Source of the DNA: Litoditis marina
Taxonomy: Eukaryota > Nematoda > Chromadorea > Rhabditida > Rhabditidae
Assembly (NCBI GenBank): GCA_964036275.1
Contig: OZ038436.1
Location: 16,767,904-16,831,903, forward strand
Length of the DNA: 64,000 bases
Reading direction: 5' to 3'
Shown: piece by piece, positions 1 through 20,956 of the stretch
Position numbering within the stretch: the first letter of the stretch is position 1
How the letters are laid out: the number at the start of each line of letters is the position of its first letter
Program-made: the position numbers and the translations under genes
Notes under the pieces: model-generated
Told to the model about the DNA's origin: nothing
The model's database searches: none
What the model saw: only the letters and a program-made list of their open reading frames with translations

Positions 1-560
1 TGATACCTGCGTTTCTCCGTCAACTGGAGATGGAACAACAGAGATACGACAACAACCTATGGTGCAACACGTGATGAAACTATATATTACCCTACGCAAG
101 ACTCCGAAACGCGCTAAACGACATGCAATAAGCGTGCGACTCGGAAATATAACCAAGCTGTTACAAGAATATGAAGAAGCTCTATAAATCAATTTCCGTG
201 AAAAGAGACGATAAACACACAACATAGAAGAATTACAACAACACATTTGGACTAAGACAAAACAAAAAAGGACGACACAAACACACAATAACTGTACCGA
301 TCACACGTTTAGATTGATAACCCCCTTGCCCTAAAACACGACATATGCACAACATATGAGCCTTTCCCTACACCATTCATACATGGAGATTTCAAATTCT
401 GAACGAAGCGAAGTTTGCTCAAAAAGGCTCAAATGTTCCCCAAATTCTGTGAAACATGAGAAGATAAAAAGTCGAGCTGATGAGTATCAATCATGAACTA
501 AAATAAGACATAAATAATAATAGAATAATACATAGAACGACTATACACGAACTGTCTAAT
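1..560. other. 3' flank of the transportin gene, no gene seen
   Basis: AT-rich sequence downstream of the transportin stop codon (minus strand). It probably includes the transportin 3' UTR. I see no open frame with splice sites, no RNA gene and no clear inverted repeat. Confidence 0.5.
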
Positions 561-3500
561 CTAAACATTATAAAGGAGCGCTAATCTCTCACGTAGTGGA
601 GGTGGGAACTGTCCTGTATATGCATTCCAACTAGTTTCTCCCAGGTGAGTTCGGAAAGCTTGCAGGATCTGAAATACGGAAAAGATAGTTTGAGTTTTTC
701 AGGGAATACTTTCTTGATTCTTATAAGCGCATTCAAATATTATAAAACTACAACAAAAGTTCATCCAGTCTTCAAAAGAGCAACGTTTGCTTGATTCCAC
801 TTTGTTGACCTTCTGGCGAGCTGTGACTGATAAAGAAAGTCTAGACTACAAAATATAAAGTTTACATAGAATCAAACTGACCCGCGTGAAAACTTCTCTC
901 AAGTCTGGCTTCAAGGACTGCCAAGATGCCATCGCATCGCACCAGAATATGAAGTCCTGAAAATAAATAAAAATATTTTAAAGGACAGTTAACTTTGGTG
1001 TTATTTGTCGCTTGTTTGATAGAAATCCGTATATAACAAACACTAAATAAGTTTCACAAAGTAAATATGTATAATCTTACATTAACAAGTCCTTGAGGAT
1101 TGTAGTTGATCATGGCACATAGACCTCGGAAAGCGCTCTCCTTTTCGGAATTGTCCCTGCAATATAAGAGACTAAAAATATCAATACTATCACAAAGTAA
1201 TCACATACATGTTAATTCAAATTAAATTTGAACACAATCGATCAGTCATCAGTCCCTCAAACTGAGAAAATTATTTTAGAAAACTAGAAACTTGACCAAC
1301 CTGACATTCCTCAAGCTCATACAAGCAGCCCGGATGAAAAGCCCGAGATGGGGAGCAACGTCTTCAGCACAAAAACATCCCAGACGACCCAAAGTGATGG
1401 CTGAAAGATGAGAAATTGAACGAAATTCCAAAGAACAAGGAAAGTAAATCATGAACACAGATAACACTAACACAACACTGAACATAACACAGAAAAAAAT
1501 GGGCTTTTGATAGACATCTTTTTTACAGTTTAGAATTGAGAATGATGCTTCTAACTCCCAGTTGGCAATAACTGCTATACTTACCTTTGGTGACAGCCTT
1601 ACAAGTTAAAACCAACCTGTGTTTTCAAGCAGTGTTCGCTGGAGGTCAGATTTGTTCATAATGGCTACGAGATACGGCAGGACTGGAGGTACGTAAGGTC
1701 GCAAGTCAGCACCAGATCGAATAGCAATCTGAAATATAGAAAATACAGATAAATGCTGGAAAATTTTGGCAAATTGAATATAGGGACTGATACTATCTGA
1801 GTTGTAGTTTGATCTGCCTACACGGCTGAGTTATCGAATTACAATTATGGCGACATCAAACTACAAACCCAGCTGTTCTGACCAGAATGTACAGTATTGA
1901 CTCGCTCTCCACTGAACGAACCCTGTACTCGTGAGGTAATAGTCAATCTTCAATGAACGTTCAATTACTTTCGAACAATACACACTTTCAGATCGGGTAC
2001 ATTTTTCTACACAACTTTACCAGGCCTTCTGGAACATAAACCAGTACTTTGTGTCTTTGTGAAAATTGTGATGTGTTCGTGCTCTCATGTAAGATTTACA
2101 TAAAAAAACCACCAACCTCTCCGAATGCCCATATCGCATTGTTGCACACAGACACATGAGTCGGGTCAAAGCTCATTGTTATCACCGGAATGAATGTAGC
2201 TGGAAATACAAATAAATATTTCAAAGATTGCGTATTACAGTACGAAATTCCAAAAATTTTATAACTTGTTTGCTGATTTTATCAAAACTGACCTGTAAAT
2301 ATCATAATCACATTGCATATAACCTTACAAACCCCAGAAAAAATACCTACCCATGAGTGGTTTGACCTGCAGCCAGCATGTTTTCACCAGATCACCGAGA
2401 AGCGCAAACGTGCTCTGTCGGACTTCGGCAGTGGAATCCTGAAAACATGTATTCATACTACAAGATACGCTAATAATACAATATGGGATTGATCACGCTT
2501 TCAAAAATAAAAACTTTAAATTCCAACTTGAATATGTGTCATGTCAATTCACTGTCCTGAAAACGATAAGTACAACGACATACAGACCATAGTACAGTCA
2601 CATAAGTATTGTGGGATCTCAAGAAGCGTTACCAGAACTGATAAATTGATGATCCAGTGGCCGTATTCCCCAATCTTCGGGAAGCTAAAATACCTTCCCA
2701 AAGGAAGGTAGAGCACCGAAAGGTGAGGAGGGAGGCGCGGGAATCTTTTTCATCTTCCCGCGACATTGGTGAATACGGCCACAGATAAACATACCATAGC
2801 CGACGCCGCAACCAAGTGAACGAGAGTACTATTGGCTACCAGAGGCTCAATCTTCGTGGATAATCCCTCCGCCAATCCCGATAACAAATCCAGTGCAACA
2901 ATCAAGAAGTCCTGTAATTAAATATTACTGGTAATTCATATTGCTATGAGCAGTGTACGTAAACGTGCAACATTTCCACCATTACGTATGGAAAAATGAT
3001 ATAAAGTAGCCAAAAACAAAACTGCGTCAGCAGAGAAAACTCAGAAAGCAGAAAACAGCAGAAAACTGCGTGCGAGCAGGTTCAAAATACTTGAAACTGA
3101 CCAAAAAGAAGAAGTTGCCATTTTCAGTTGCAGGGTTAAAACGAATAGTATCATCATAATATTGTGAGATCTGTACTGTATTTACTAACTGCCTACACCG
3201 TAACTTTTACTATTCCATTCCTTTATGTACCGTGTGTTACATATGTTTCCGTATAGTATATCCCTTCGTTATATCTCTTCGTGTTCCATTCGTACTGTTT
3301 GACATGTTCAAATTTGTTTGCATCCTTACCATATTTTTTTTATCCCACGCTTCACTTACGTAATAAACTCATTCATTCATTCATTTGTAGCTTATTCCGT
3401 CTAAGAATATAAGAATATGTGACTTGCAACCGTTTGGCCTATTTCAATAAAACGATGTACACGTTCCCTGGGAAAAGACATCTGAAGTGAGGCCGTTTTG

Positions 3501-6500
3501 TGATTATAACAAATAGCGACAATACCTTATCGGGCATTTCAAACTGCTGCGGATTCTGAGTAGCTTGTAGTGTCTGTTGTATCGAACGTTCCACTAGAGA
3601 AACACATCTGAATAAAGTGTATTCATATCTAATCTGAATGACATGAATGTGTCAGAACAACCTATCTTACCTAACTGGAATACTGAAAAAAGGGATCGGT
3701 CCCCAGTTTTTGACAATTAGTACCCTTTTCAAAACCGTGACTATCAGTTAAATTGTAGGAAAATAACGTACCTGGTGAAAACGGGCTCACAGTATGGCAG
3801 AAACTCGTTGCCGGCAGATGAAGCTATGGCAGACACACACTCGAGCAGAGGGAACAACTCCTGCAAATTACATGTACAAGATAAATATACAAGATAGAAC
3901 CTTGTAATCCTAATGAAGTGTGAGAGAGAGAGAGAGAAAGCGAGAAGAGAGAGAGATAAAAGAGTGAGAGAGAAAAGAGAGAGAGAGAAGAGAGAGAGAG
4001 ACCTCATATAATTGTTCAACAATTTGGGATTCGATCCTTTAGGTTATTTCCGGACAGCATTTAAATCGTGACTTAGTAGAATTTATTGCAGATTCTAGCT
4101 CACCTTATCTTCGTTGCTCAGTCTCATCCACTTTTCCATGATAGGTGGCATGAGTGTTTGTATATATCGCTGTTGACACAATGCTTGTCCTACCGATGTG
4201 GCCAACGTACCAACGGCATCATACAGAATCAAAAGATTCTTTGCCTGTAACAACACTCGGGTAAAATTCGGAAACAAAGTTTCTTCTGAAACTGTTGACT
4301 TGCAAGCTTCCATGGCTGCAAAATGTGTATAACTTGTATATTTTTGAAAGAACTTCAGATTACGTTTTGAAGAAAATAATACTTATAAGCATTAGTATTA
4401 GTGCATGAGAAAAACTGTATATAATTCGCTAAAATATGTGATCAGTTAAAATACTGCTAAGGAGTATGTGATATACCTGATAGATGGAGAATGCCCGAAC
4501 CAATGTCGAAATAACATCGTCCAAAAAGGGTACCAAATAGTCTCCGCCTTCCTCTTCAAATGTGGCGAATGCACTGCAGGCGGCCTCTTGCACTTTCTTA
4601 TTTCCATCCAGAATACGTAACAACAGCTGAACAAATTATGCATATTCAGATTATAACATTTATACGCAAAGCTAGCTACACCAAAAGAGAATGACCGTTG
4701 AAAAGTACATCATCAAAGGTTGGAAGGAGTAGATAACATTTCCACAAGCCAGAAAAGGGAGCAAGAGAATAATTTTCTCACTGCAATAATCAGTTCGATG
4801 AATCAGCTTGAATCAGTTAATGATAAAATGTCGGTCCAACTTACCCCTTTGAGCAAAGGTTGGAAAAATAGATCATTTGCATCGTCGATCACCCAGCTAC
4901 AGTATCTGGACAGGGTCCAACAGGTTATGGATCTGCAAAAATGTGGTGAAATACATAAAATGAGGCCAAATAATACGAAATTTACGATTGAATTACTTTT
5001 ATACGACCGTTGAAATGTAACACGACCTAATTAAAAGTTTACGTACCTAACAAGCGGCTTCTTATCCTGCAGCATATTGAGCAGGAAGGGAATAAGCTCA
5101 GTTAGAAAAGGTTTTATGCCATCCATACAACCTTCAGCTATCGCCCCGAGGGCCAGAATGCCGGACTCCTTCACCTGAACAACACATCATTATACTACGG
5201 GCGTGCGATTGTTTGGAATTGGAATGATCAATCCAAAAAAGATCCATTCACAAGTACCATTCTATTCATAAGAGGAACTGCTGGATGTAATACAATTTTC
5301 GTATCTTGGTGACAGCAAGGTTACGTATACATCTTTATCTTTATGGTCCATCTGATGAATGTGTTTCAAAAATGTTTGTTGTGACTATGTTAGTCTATTG
5401 GAATCAGAAGATTGTTTGTCGTGACTATATTGGACTGTTACTACGTATTCTGCTTTCAGTTCCCAAATTCGCCAGAGGCGCTCAGAAACTAGGAGTGTTC
5501 ATTGTGTCATGAACATCTACAACCTCAACCGATAATCATACGTTCGCGCGTTTGTCTCCTAATCTGGGGGTCGGCGTATGAACGCAGCCTTAGGCCGCAT
5601 TCATACTTTTTATGTCGATGTTTAACGCCAGCGTTACCAGTGAAGAAAACATGCGTATTGATTCGCGCCGGCGTCAACGCCAAGAAAATCAATACGCATG
5701 TTTTGTTCACCATTAACGCCGACGTATAAAGTATGAACGCAGCCTCAGTTCCAGAATATAAGACGCAGCCAAATAAAAATATTTTGAAAACCGCTTATTT
5801 CAGAAACTTGCACACGAAGTGAGGAAATGGTTCCATAATTTTTCCTAATCCAGTGAATCAAGCCTCTACTGAGTAACATTTCACTGTATGGGCTCCCCCA
5901 GCATTTTATACCCGATTCGCACTTTGTATCTTGACAAAGTGTCCAGCCCGTGTTCCCCTCCGTGCAAGCGCACTTTGTACACAAATAAAGTGTGACTGTT
6001 GGTTCTAACGTTTACCAAAATATTGCAAGTGGGTCTCTGTTACTAAAAATTGTATTCAAATCAGTTAGAGAGGGGCTATGTTGACTAAGGCAGGGTTCAT
6101 ACTTTTTGCTGCCAACTCTGGCAGCAGCAGCAGCCGCTGCCAAGCATTTGGGCAGCGCTGCCGAAATGTTGTTGCTGCCGGAGTTGGCAGCATGAAATGG
6201 CGACAAGAAAGTATGAACGCATTTTGCTGCTCAGATTTTCTTTTCTCAAAAATCTCATACTTACTTAGTTACTTAGTTTTTTTTATAATATTTTATAACC
6301 GTTTTCATTATAATATTTTTCGAAAACTCCAGATGGATATAATTTTTCAAAACAATATAGAATGTAAATCCGTCGTAATTGCACCCGATGGGACTAAATT
6401 TTATGACATTCGGCAGTAGCCTGTAGATATATTGAATTCTAGATTACAACGTTCATCTTTACTTTATGTCCCCACTCGATATGAAGCGGAACAAATAAAT

Positions 6501-9500
6501 TCTAGGTGCTCACGCACGCGACGCGACAAAAATTAGAAAAGTCGAAATTATTATCGTATTCAGGCGGAGAAATGCTCATTTTACAACCGCAAAAGTGATT
6601 TGGGATAAATGTCTAATGTCCACTCGAAAAAGATCGATAAATTTGGGGCAAAATGTAGGGCACAGCGGGTTCTGGGCTTATCACTTATGAGAAAAATGTT
6701 TTGGTTGGACCTTTTCTATTCATCGAATGACCTCCCCCTCCAGGGGCGAATTCACTGGAGAACCGGGTCCTTCCCGAACCAAACCGCGAACCGGTCACTG
6801 GAGAACCGAACCAACTGAACCGAACCGACTTTTGAACCGACCGGTTCTCCAGTGAATGCTTCGAACCGAACCGACATTGATCATGAGTTAAACAAGCAAG
6901 TCGTAGACAAGGTAAAATGAGTCTATCCCGGTTCGGTTCGAAGCATTCACCGCAAAATTTTGGTTCGAAAATATTCGTTTTGGCCACCATGATACTTTAG
7001 CCCTCCACCACCTTTAACCCCGTATCGATATTCGTAATTCTCATGATCGATTACCCCATCCGCAAAATTTTGGTTCGAAAATACTCGTTTCGGCCACCAT
7101 GATACTTTAGCCCCCCACCTCCTTTAACAATATGTCCATGTTCGATTCCCGTGGTCGATTACCCCATATCTGATTCATTAACCGATGTCCAGGTTCAAAC
7201 TGCCAACATTTCCACGTAAAGTATGAAACTGTTAAAATAAAACCAATGTTCAGGTGTAAACTGCTAAAAAATATCTACTAAACTTTCCTACCGTGAAAAA
7301 ACTTTAAAAAAAAAATGTTCGAAAATGAGTAAAAACAATGTTTCATGGATCAAAAGGAGTTGGCAACATGTCATGCAGTTTGCTAGCGACCAAACTGCAA
7401 TTGCTGCTCGAGTCGGCAGCAAATTGCTGCCGACTGCAACAAATGTCGCGTGAGTTGGCAGCAAAAAGTATGAACGCAGAGTTGGCAGCAGATTGTTGCT
7501 GCTTGCTGCCGGCAGCAAGTCTTGCAGTCGGCAGCACGATCGATAATCACACTTTGCATGTTGCTGCTGCTGCTGCCAGAGTTGGCAGCAAAAAGTATGA
7601 ACCCTGCCTAATGAAGTTATTATCTAGTTAATGTACATATTTTCAAACTATTCCACATCAAAACAGCACTAATTGTGAGAATTTTGAAGTTCCTGCACTA
7701 AATTAGACAAATTCACATTAAAATACATTGGATTAAATAGTGTTTTTATCTATTTGAGTTTAAATCCGCTTATTTTCATTTCAAAAGTGCTAAATTACTG
7801 TTTCAATTAATGCACGCGCACGTAAGAAGGAGGCAGGCGCGGGCGAGGCAGGGCACCGCGCGCCTCTGCCATCGATCGATAATCGAATATTTTCGAAACT
7901 GTCTGGCGCCCCGCCCTTTCATTTAGCCGCCGCTACTCGCCCCAAATGACGGCCATTTGGCCACGCTGTCCCCTACCCACTGAATGCGCTAGTTTAAGAA
8001 CTAAAAGAACTGACTTAATAAAGTTTGAATGACTTCTATCTCTTACACAATGGTAATTTACTCGGTACTAGGTTTTTTGAGAAAGTCTGACTGGAAACTA
8101 AACAATTGTGGAATTGTACGAGTAAAACTAATATAACAATAGAAAAGGAACTCAGTTTGAATAGGAAATATGCATAGTTATTCTATTGAAAATCAGTGCC
8201 GAAAAACTAGTCTGTTATATGGGAATCACCAAATTACTATTAATTGAAACATCATAGAAATTCAACAACCGAATTAGGAAAAATGTTGAACAGTTTTCTA
8301 GAATAATTCATTTTACTGATATAATGTGTTTAACGTGCTTTTGAAATATAAATTCTATTTTGAAGCATTATTTTGTGGTTGAATGGTTAAATTAGGATTG
8401 GACCCCCCGCCGACAGTTTGTCACTTGACAAACTGTTGGTTCACTGGAACCGACAGTTTGTACGATGACAGACTGATAATTCTTCCACAGAAATCGCAGT
8501 TGGAGAGCGTTTTTGGGAAATAGAGTGTTACTGAGTAAGAAAAGTGGATGGGTATGAGATCGTCACTTGGTGTGCAAGTTTCTGAAATAAGCGGTTTTCA
8601 AAATATTTTTATTTGGCTACGTCTTATATGCTGCCAACTCGCCTCCCACTCCGGATGGAAGAGCGTCTCTTTGACGACCGGTAGAAGCACGGGAAGCATC
8701 TCGTGTTTGAACACAGACGCCAACACGTCCAGAGAAGCAGCCGCACAACGACCTACAAACAATGGGTCAATATAAGCGTCATAGTATCTGTGACTGTGAA
8801 CACGAAGAGAGAAAAAGTATGATTGCCATATCAAAATGCAGGCTGTCGGTTAAACGAAATGCCTCAACTCAAATAGGAACGATAATATAGATTGTGAACA
8901 GAACTCACGTATATTCCAGTCTGTTGAGCCGTCGTCATCCTCATCCTCGTCATCCTGTGAATATAGATCTGATTATTAATGTAAGAAGATAATCTTACTG
9001 TCATGTATAAAATATACACATCCACGATCCATGAGTAGATCTTGTCCTGATGAAGGGAAAACATTCCTAGAAACCGAGAAACCCTAGAAAAAACCCACGT
9101 CGTCTGCTGTGCCTCCGCCGCCGGGAACCTGCTTGGCCTTGTGGAAACGCGGTTTGATGTCCTCGTCTCGGTCGGGTACCATCGCATCCTCATCGTCACA
9201 ATTGCCCTGAAGATCAAATAAACAATGCAAAAAAGGAGAGATTTAACTATAATAAGATAATATGTTCATAAGGCTTCAGCAACGACATAATGACCAGAAA
9301 ACAGTGTCACCACTGTCAAACAATATGGTTTTAAGGAGAACTCAGGCCTTATCTGTAGTAATCTTAATTTTCTCATGGTAGTTACATTAGGGTTATAATT
9401 TGGTGTTTGGATTCGTTTTTGCCCATAATCGCTTACAGTTTTCGAAGTTCTCCATCATTTTGTTTGATTTCGACTCCGCGATTCAAACCATGGTGTTTCA

Positions 9501-12500
9501 GTTAGCGGAGTTTGATTTTGAGCCTGATTCCCAGCCATTCAACCCAAATATATTCCTAATTTTGGTCATTATTCGCTGATAGTATGAGTAAGCAGTGAAA
9601 TGGGCTGATGCTCACTTTCGCCTTATTCCTATCAAGAAATGGTCACTTCATAGGGTAATGTCGAAATATTCTAGAAAAAAAAGTACAATTATTACGTATT
9701 TTTGGATCAGAATGCTTATTTATTGGAGCTGCTCATGCTCACCTTTCCCCCCGGTCGGTAACTATTTTACGTATGATTCTACCTTCAATATGGCGATGTC
9801 CTCCTCCGAGTAGCGCATACACTTGATGAGTACCGGAATGAGCTTGGGTAGGACGGGCAGCAGGACCGGCCGACACACATCCGGACTCTCCGACAGAGAG
9901 AGGAAGAACTCACACGCCTCCAGGGCTACCGCCTCGTTCTGCTCCTGCCAATATTAATAACTAACATAACAATAACCAGTTTATCAATATACATCGTGAC
10001 AATCGTACTACCGTAAATGACTACATTAGGTCTTTTGGTTGGACCATCTCATGAACCCGATTATTCTACATTCGGGTCGTTAGTTTTAGGAAAGAAAGGG
10101 CACGAGCGTCTGACTCATTGAAAGTGGGAATTTCACCTTTTCAAACAATTGAAAGGGAAAATCAGCATTTACGTTCTGAAACGTTTTCAAATGTCTAACC
10201 TGTGTCTTGATTATGATATAGTCAATGACGTTCGGCAAATGTGGTCCCATCTGTTCGATATAAGAGTCAAGTAGAAGACATAGAGACCTACACAACTGTC
10301 GTTGAACTTCCTGAAATTATACAACTTGGTGGAAAATAACTAAAGGACGGAAACTTCCCCACTGGTTCAATATCGACTGTGGATTGCACTCAGTCAAATC
10401 TCAAACTGTTCGAGAGCACTCAAACACAGACCGTTCGCAAAAAAAAACATTTTTTTCCTCTCAATAAAACCAAATGTTTTATTTTTATTTTCTTAAATAT
10501 CAGCTTAAACCGTCTATCATTTTCGTTTCTGATATTGTACATGATGGAACATAGGTGAAAAGGTGCCATCCTGAGATGGTCCTACCTACCTACCTGCACT
10601 TTTTGACAAGAGTTACCAAATTACACTTTTGCAACAAAAGCGGTCGGACCCCCTTCACATTTGAAGAGCCTGGTTGGACCCCTTTTTACCTATGACGAAA
10701 CCAGTCATGTTTTGTGAAAACAATCCCACTGCCAACCAACCTCATCTGTGTCGTGTGCTCTCGCGAACAATTGTGGGAGAAATTGATCAATAATAGGAGT
10801 GACGGGATCGTTGTTCACCATCAGTATACTGTTGTACGAGCTCATTGCCAGGCCTCTGGAAATACAATAGTATTCGAATGGATAACAAAAACTGGCTCTT
10901 TAGAGTACTGAATAACTGGATACGAGAGATCAAATCACGTTACACTAATGAAGTAAGAAGTACAGATTTACACGTGTTTATAGATCGGCAATTTAACAAA
11001 ACAGTTTGTAGGGTTTGTAATTTACCTCATTTTTGGATGAGCTGATGAGAAAAATGTAAGAATAGGCAACATCATAGGTTGAAACTGTTCGTTTTCCAAC
11101 CGATCTCCGGAGTCCTCGAACACTTTTTGAATGGCTCCCAGAGCTCCCTAAACGGAATCGATAGAAAGCAGTTGTTGTAAAAGGTGTTTCTCAAACCGAG
11201 ACAAAGTATAAATAACCAGAGAAGCGTTGGTAATATGCTATTTTGAGAACGAAAACGAGACCTCTTGCATGTTCTGGTTGCCTTGGTCGAGCATTTGTTT
11301 CAAGGTTGGCAACAGATCGGGCCATCCAGTGACACCCTCTTCCATCACTATTGTTGTTACTGAAACGAAAACCAATTATTTCAACAGAATGAGAAGACAC
11401 GAACGTGGAAACACGCTGAAACGGTTTGAAAACAATGAAAATGTGGAAACACGTGAAAAATAACCTTATACCAGTAAGGTGTGACTATTTTACAATAGAG
11501 AGCACGTTTTCCGGTTTACAGACGTCAAAAGTAATGATTTTGCATCAAATATAGGCGGACTTTAACGATGCTGCCAAAAATGACCGTTTTGATAAATGTT
11601 GGCTATTCAAACAACTTTACCGGAGTATGAACTCAATTTCCAGTTTGTGAACAGTAAGCATTGCGATTCCCCGGTTATCTATATTCCAAAATGGTTTGGC
11701 TCATTGAATAATGACCTACGAGGGAACCTATAACTTTGTCTGACTCTTCAAACTTCCAACCATCTCCTCTATTGGTGTCTAAATACCTTTTTCTATACAT
11801 GGACTACGGTTCAATACATAATTTTAATCGTATTACCCCACCTATGATTCCGACGGTAGCCCGTATGAGAGAGGAGCTGTCGGCGATGCTGCGCAACGTC
11901 TGCTGCTTCACGAAATTCTGAACCTCCTTCGGGTGCTGGCCCCATCGCGAACGAATGTTGTTCTTCAGAATGAGACCGGCTAGAGAGCGAGACGCTTCCT
12001 GAAATCGATTAGCGATTAAAATGAAACACATTAGGTTTGTGTACAAACAATGTTAATCACAGCAGGCTGGTCAGAAACGTTACACAAGCCGTTGATAAAC
12101 AAAGCTATCCCTACGAAAAGTCAAACCGAGCAATGGGCCTCCGGCATTTAGATGTCAAAAATGCAAAATGCCCAGATAAATTGACCTCATACGTGTCAAT
12201 TTAGCGTTTATTATTTATATATTATATTACTTCTACGTTTGATCAACTCTACTAATAGTACACATTCAATTTTTTTCTCTGAACTGAGCTCGAAGACGCA
12301 CCTGTTCGTCACTGAGTGAGCTGAGAATGTAGACGAGATAGCAACAGAACTGCTGATGGGCGTTCAATTCGTCCAACTTCTGCTGAACAGATCGCTGGAC
12401 CTCGGTGTTTGTCGACTGCGAGTGATGTAATAGGGCTAAGACCTGTAAACAAACTAATTTGTAATGTAACAATAAAAAGAGTTGGGCCGGCTGATGTCGC

Positions 12501-12747
12501 ACTATCGAATTGATTCTCATAGACTGTTACCCCGTGGAAAAATTCCCTTTGACAAATCCAATCAACTTTTTGAGTGGTCAACTTTCAGGAAGATTACACT
12601 TGCTGCCTATCCATGATGTACAGTCTCTGTTTTCAAGCGGATTTATCCCTGTTGATTGCTTTGAGACCTGCTTAGTTACTAATGGGGTGACGAAAACTAT
12701 AGACTAACCTGTTGCAACTCGTCCTGATTGGGTTGCCAGTCGGTCAT
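561..12747 (-). CDS. imb-2 (TNPO1): Transportin (importin beta-2 / karyopherin beta-2), complete, 25 coding exons
   Basis: Nuclear import receptor that binds PY-NLS cargo such as hnRNP proteins and releases it on RanGTP. Exons 5' to 3': 12709-12747, 12302-12442, 11842-11998, 11262-11359, 11026-11147, 10741-10855, 10200-10310, 9783-9944, 9099-9206, 8909-8954, 8643-8752, 5047-5174, 4845-4932, 4477-4626, 4104-4244, 3772-3860, 3526-3607, 2795-2911, 2351-2438, 2117-2199, 1617-1728, 1301-1400, 1081-1156, 882-956, 561-668. They join in frame to 881 aa, close to human TNPO1 (about 890-898). Recognition is over the whole length: N-terminal HEAT repeats, the acidic loop of HEAT 8 (about aa 316-366, DDEDEDDDG), the motif [19 protein letters not shown] and the C-terminal LRERLALLY. 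The start follows a splice acceptor at 12754-12756, 6 nt upstream, consistent with trans-splicing. The intron 5175-8642 uses a GC donor and is by far the largest. Confidence 0.96.
2657..2782. repeat. Inverted-repeat element with GTGGCCGTATTC ends
   Basis: Both ends read as inverted copies of GTGGCCGTATTCMCCAAT. The element lies in transportin intron 2439-2794. A related but more diverged pair of ends occurs at about 53847-53960, in the intron of the secreted helical protein gene. Confidence 0.7.
3925..4005. repeat. GA-rich microsatellite in a transportin intron
   Basis: Impure (GA)n with GAAAGAG variants on the plus strand, so the transcript carries a pyrimidine-rich tract. The intron (3861-4103) is otherwise unremarkable. 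Confidence 0.9.
5593..5744. mobile_element. Palindromic MITE with TTCATACTTT ends
   Basis: The two halves are inverted copies over nearly their whole length, with ends GGCYGCRTTCATACTTT. The flanking triplets are TTA and TCA, close to the TWA duplications of PIF/Harbinger elements. The preceding bases (about 5575-5589, TATGAACGCAGCC) look like the end of another copy, so two copies sit head to tail. It is inside transportin intron 5175-8642. Confidence 0.75.
6746..6950. mobile_element. Partial copy of the CACTGGAGAACCG element
   Basis: Matches the complete copy at 36112-36402 from its left end inward, including GAATTCACTGGAGAACCGGG, and ends at a truncated GAAGCATTCACCG. It is the third level of nesting in transportin intron 5175-8642. 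Confidence 0.75.
6950..7168. repeat. Tandem direct duplication of about 110 bp
   Basis: Units at about 6950-7059 and 7060-7168 both start CCGCAAAATTTTGGTTCG and end GATTACCCCAT, with a few differences. They sit within the 1.5-kb nested element. Confidence 0.8.
11466..11630. mobile_element. Copy of the CATACACCAGTAAGG MITE family (diverged)
   Basis: Ends read TATACCAGTAAGG and, inverted, ACTTTACCGGAGTATG, with the internal family motif GGCTATTC before the right end. It lies in transportin intron 11360-11841. Confidence 0.65.
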
Positions 12748-12753
12748 AATTCC

Positions 12754-12989
12754 CTGAAGAGTGAAAACTTAGAAAACGTAAAGATATTAGTAAGACTCAG
12801 AATGACATATATAAAACGATATAGATAGGAAGATAGGTTCCAAACCAGTCGTGAAAACAACGCATAGCAAAAATCAACAATTCATACTAACGAACAAATC
12901 AACATAACATCCAACAAGAGTAGAAACAAGTCATAATATGAAACATAACAACATGTAACCCCATATATATCTGCGTTAGCCACATAGAG
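12754..12989 (-). promoter_or_regulatory. Short NVL-to-transportin spacer with a trans-splice-like acceptor
   Basis: On the minus strand the NVL stop (12990) is followed 242 bp later by the transportin ATG (12747). The spacer is U-rich on the transcript and ends in a 3' splice acceptor CTTCAG, with only GGAATT before the ATG. Nematode operons have this layout: short spacer, U-rich, acceptor close to the downstream ATG. No AATAAA is visible, so operon status is inference. Confidence 0.5.

Positions 12990-20956
<7,967 letters not shown>

Larger units (their letters stand above)
6089..7608. mobile_element. 1.5-kb PIF/Harbinger-like element nested in the 2.9-kb element
   Basis: Terminal inverted repeats of about 45 bp begin GGCAGGGTTCATACTTTTTG and are almost identical. 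They are flanked by TAA at 6086-6088 and 7609-7611, a TWA target duplication. Sub-terminal GCTGCC/GGCAGC repeats recur internally. No transposase frame is visible. The interior carries a further inserted repeat (6746-6950) and a 110-bp tandem duplication (6950-7168). Confidence 0.8.
5757..8629. mobile_element. 2.9-kb element with about 67-bp terminal inverted repeats, inside a transportin intron
   Basis: Left end 5757-5822 and right end about 8562-8629 are inverted copies with about two mismatches in 67 bases, starting ATATAAGACG. Weaker similarity (TACTSAGTAACA) continues inward. No transposase frame is visible; the interior is filled with other repeats, so it is non-autonomous or a composite. 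It takes up most of intron 5175-8642, and its right end is 12 bp from the splice donor. Confidence 0.8.

Noticed and set aside
3744..4022. Open frame with long Leu/Ser runs on the minus strand
   Set aside because: It reads through the intronic GA microsatellite; only its 3772-3860 part is a real transportin exon.
6078..7631. Gln/Ala/Cys-rich frames with GCAGCAGCAG runs
   Set aside because: They follow the GCTGCC/GGCAGC terminal repeats of the nested element in several frames; no transposase motif is present.
561..12747. Importin-5 (Kap121-type) as the identity of the first gene
   Set aside because: The acidic HEAT 8 loop, [13 protein letters not shown] segment and the C-terminus match transportin and not importin-5.
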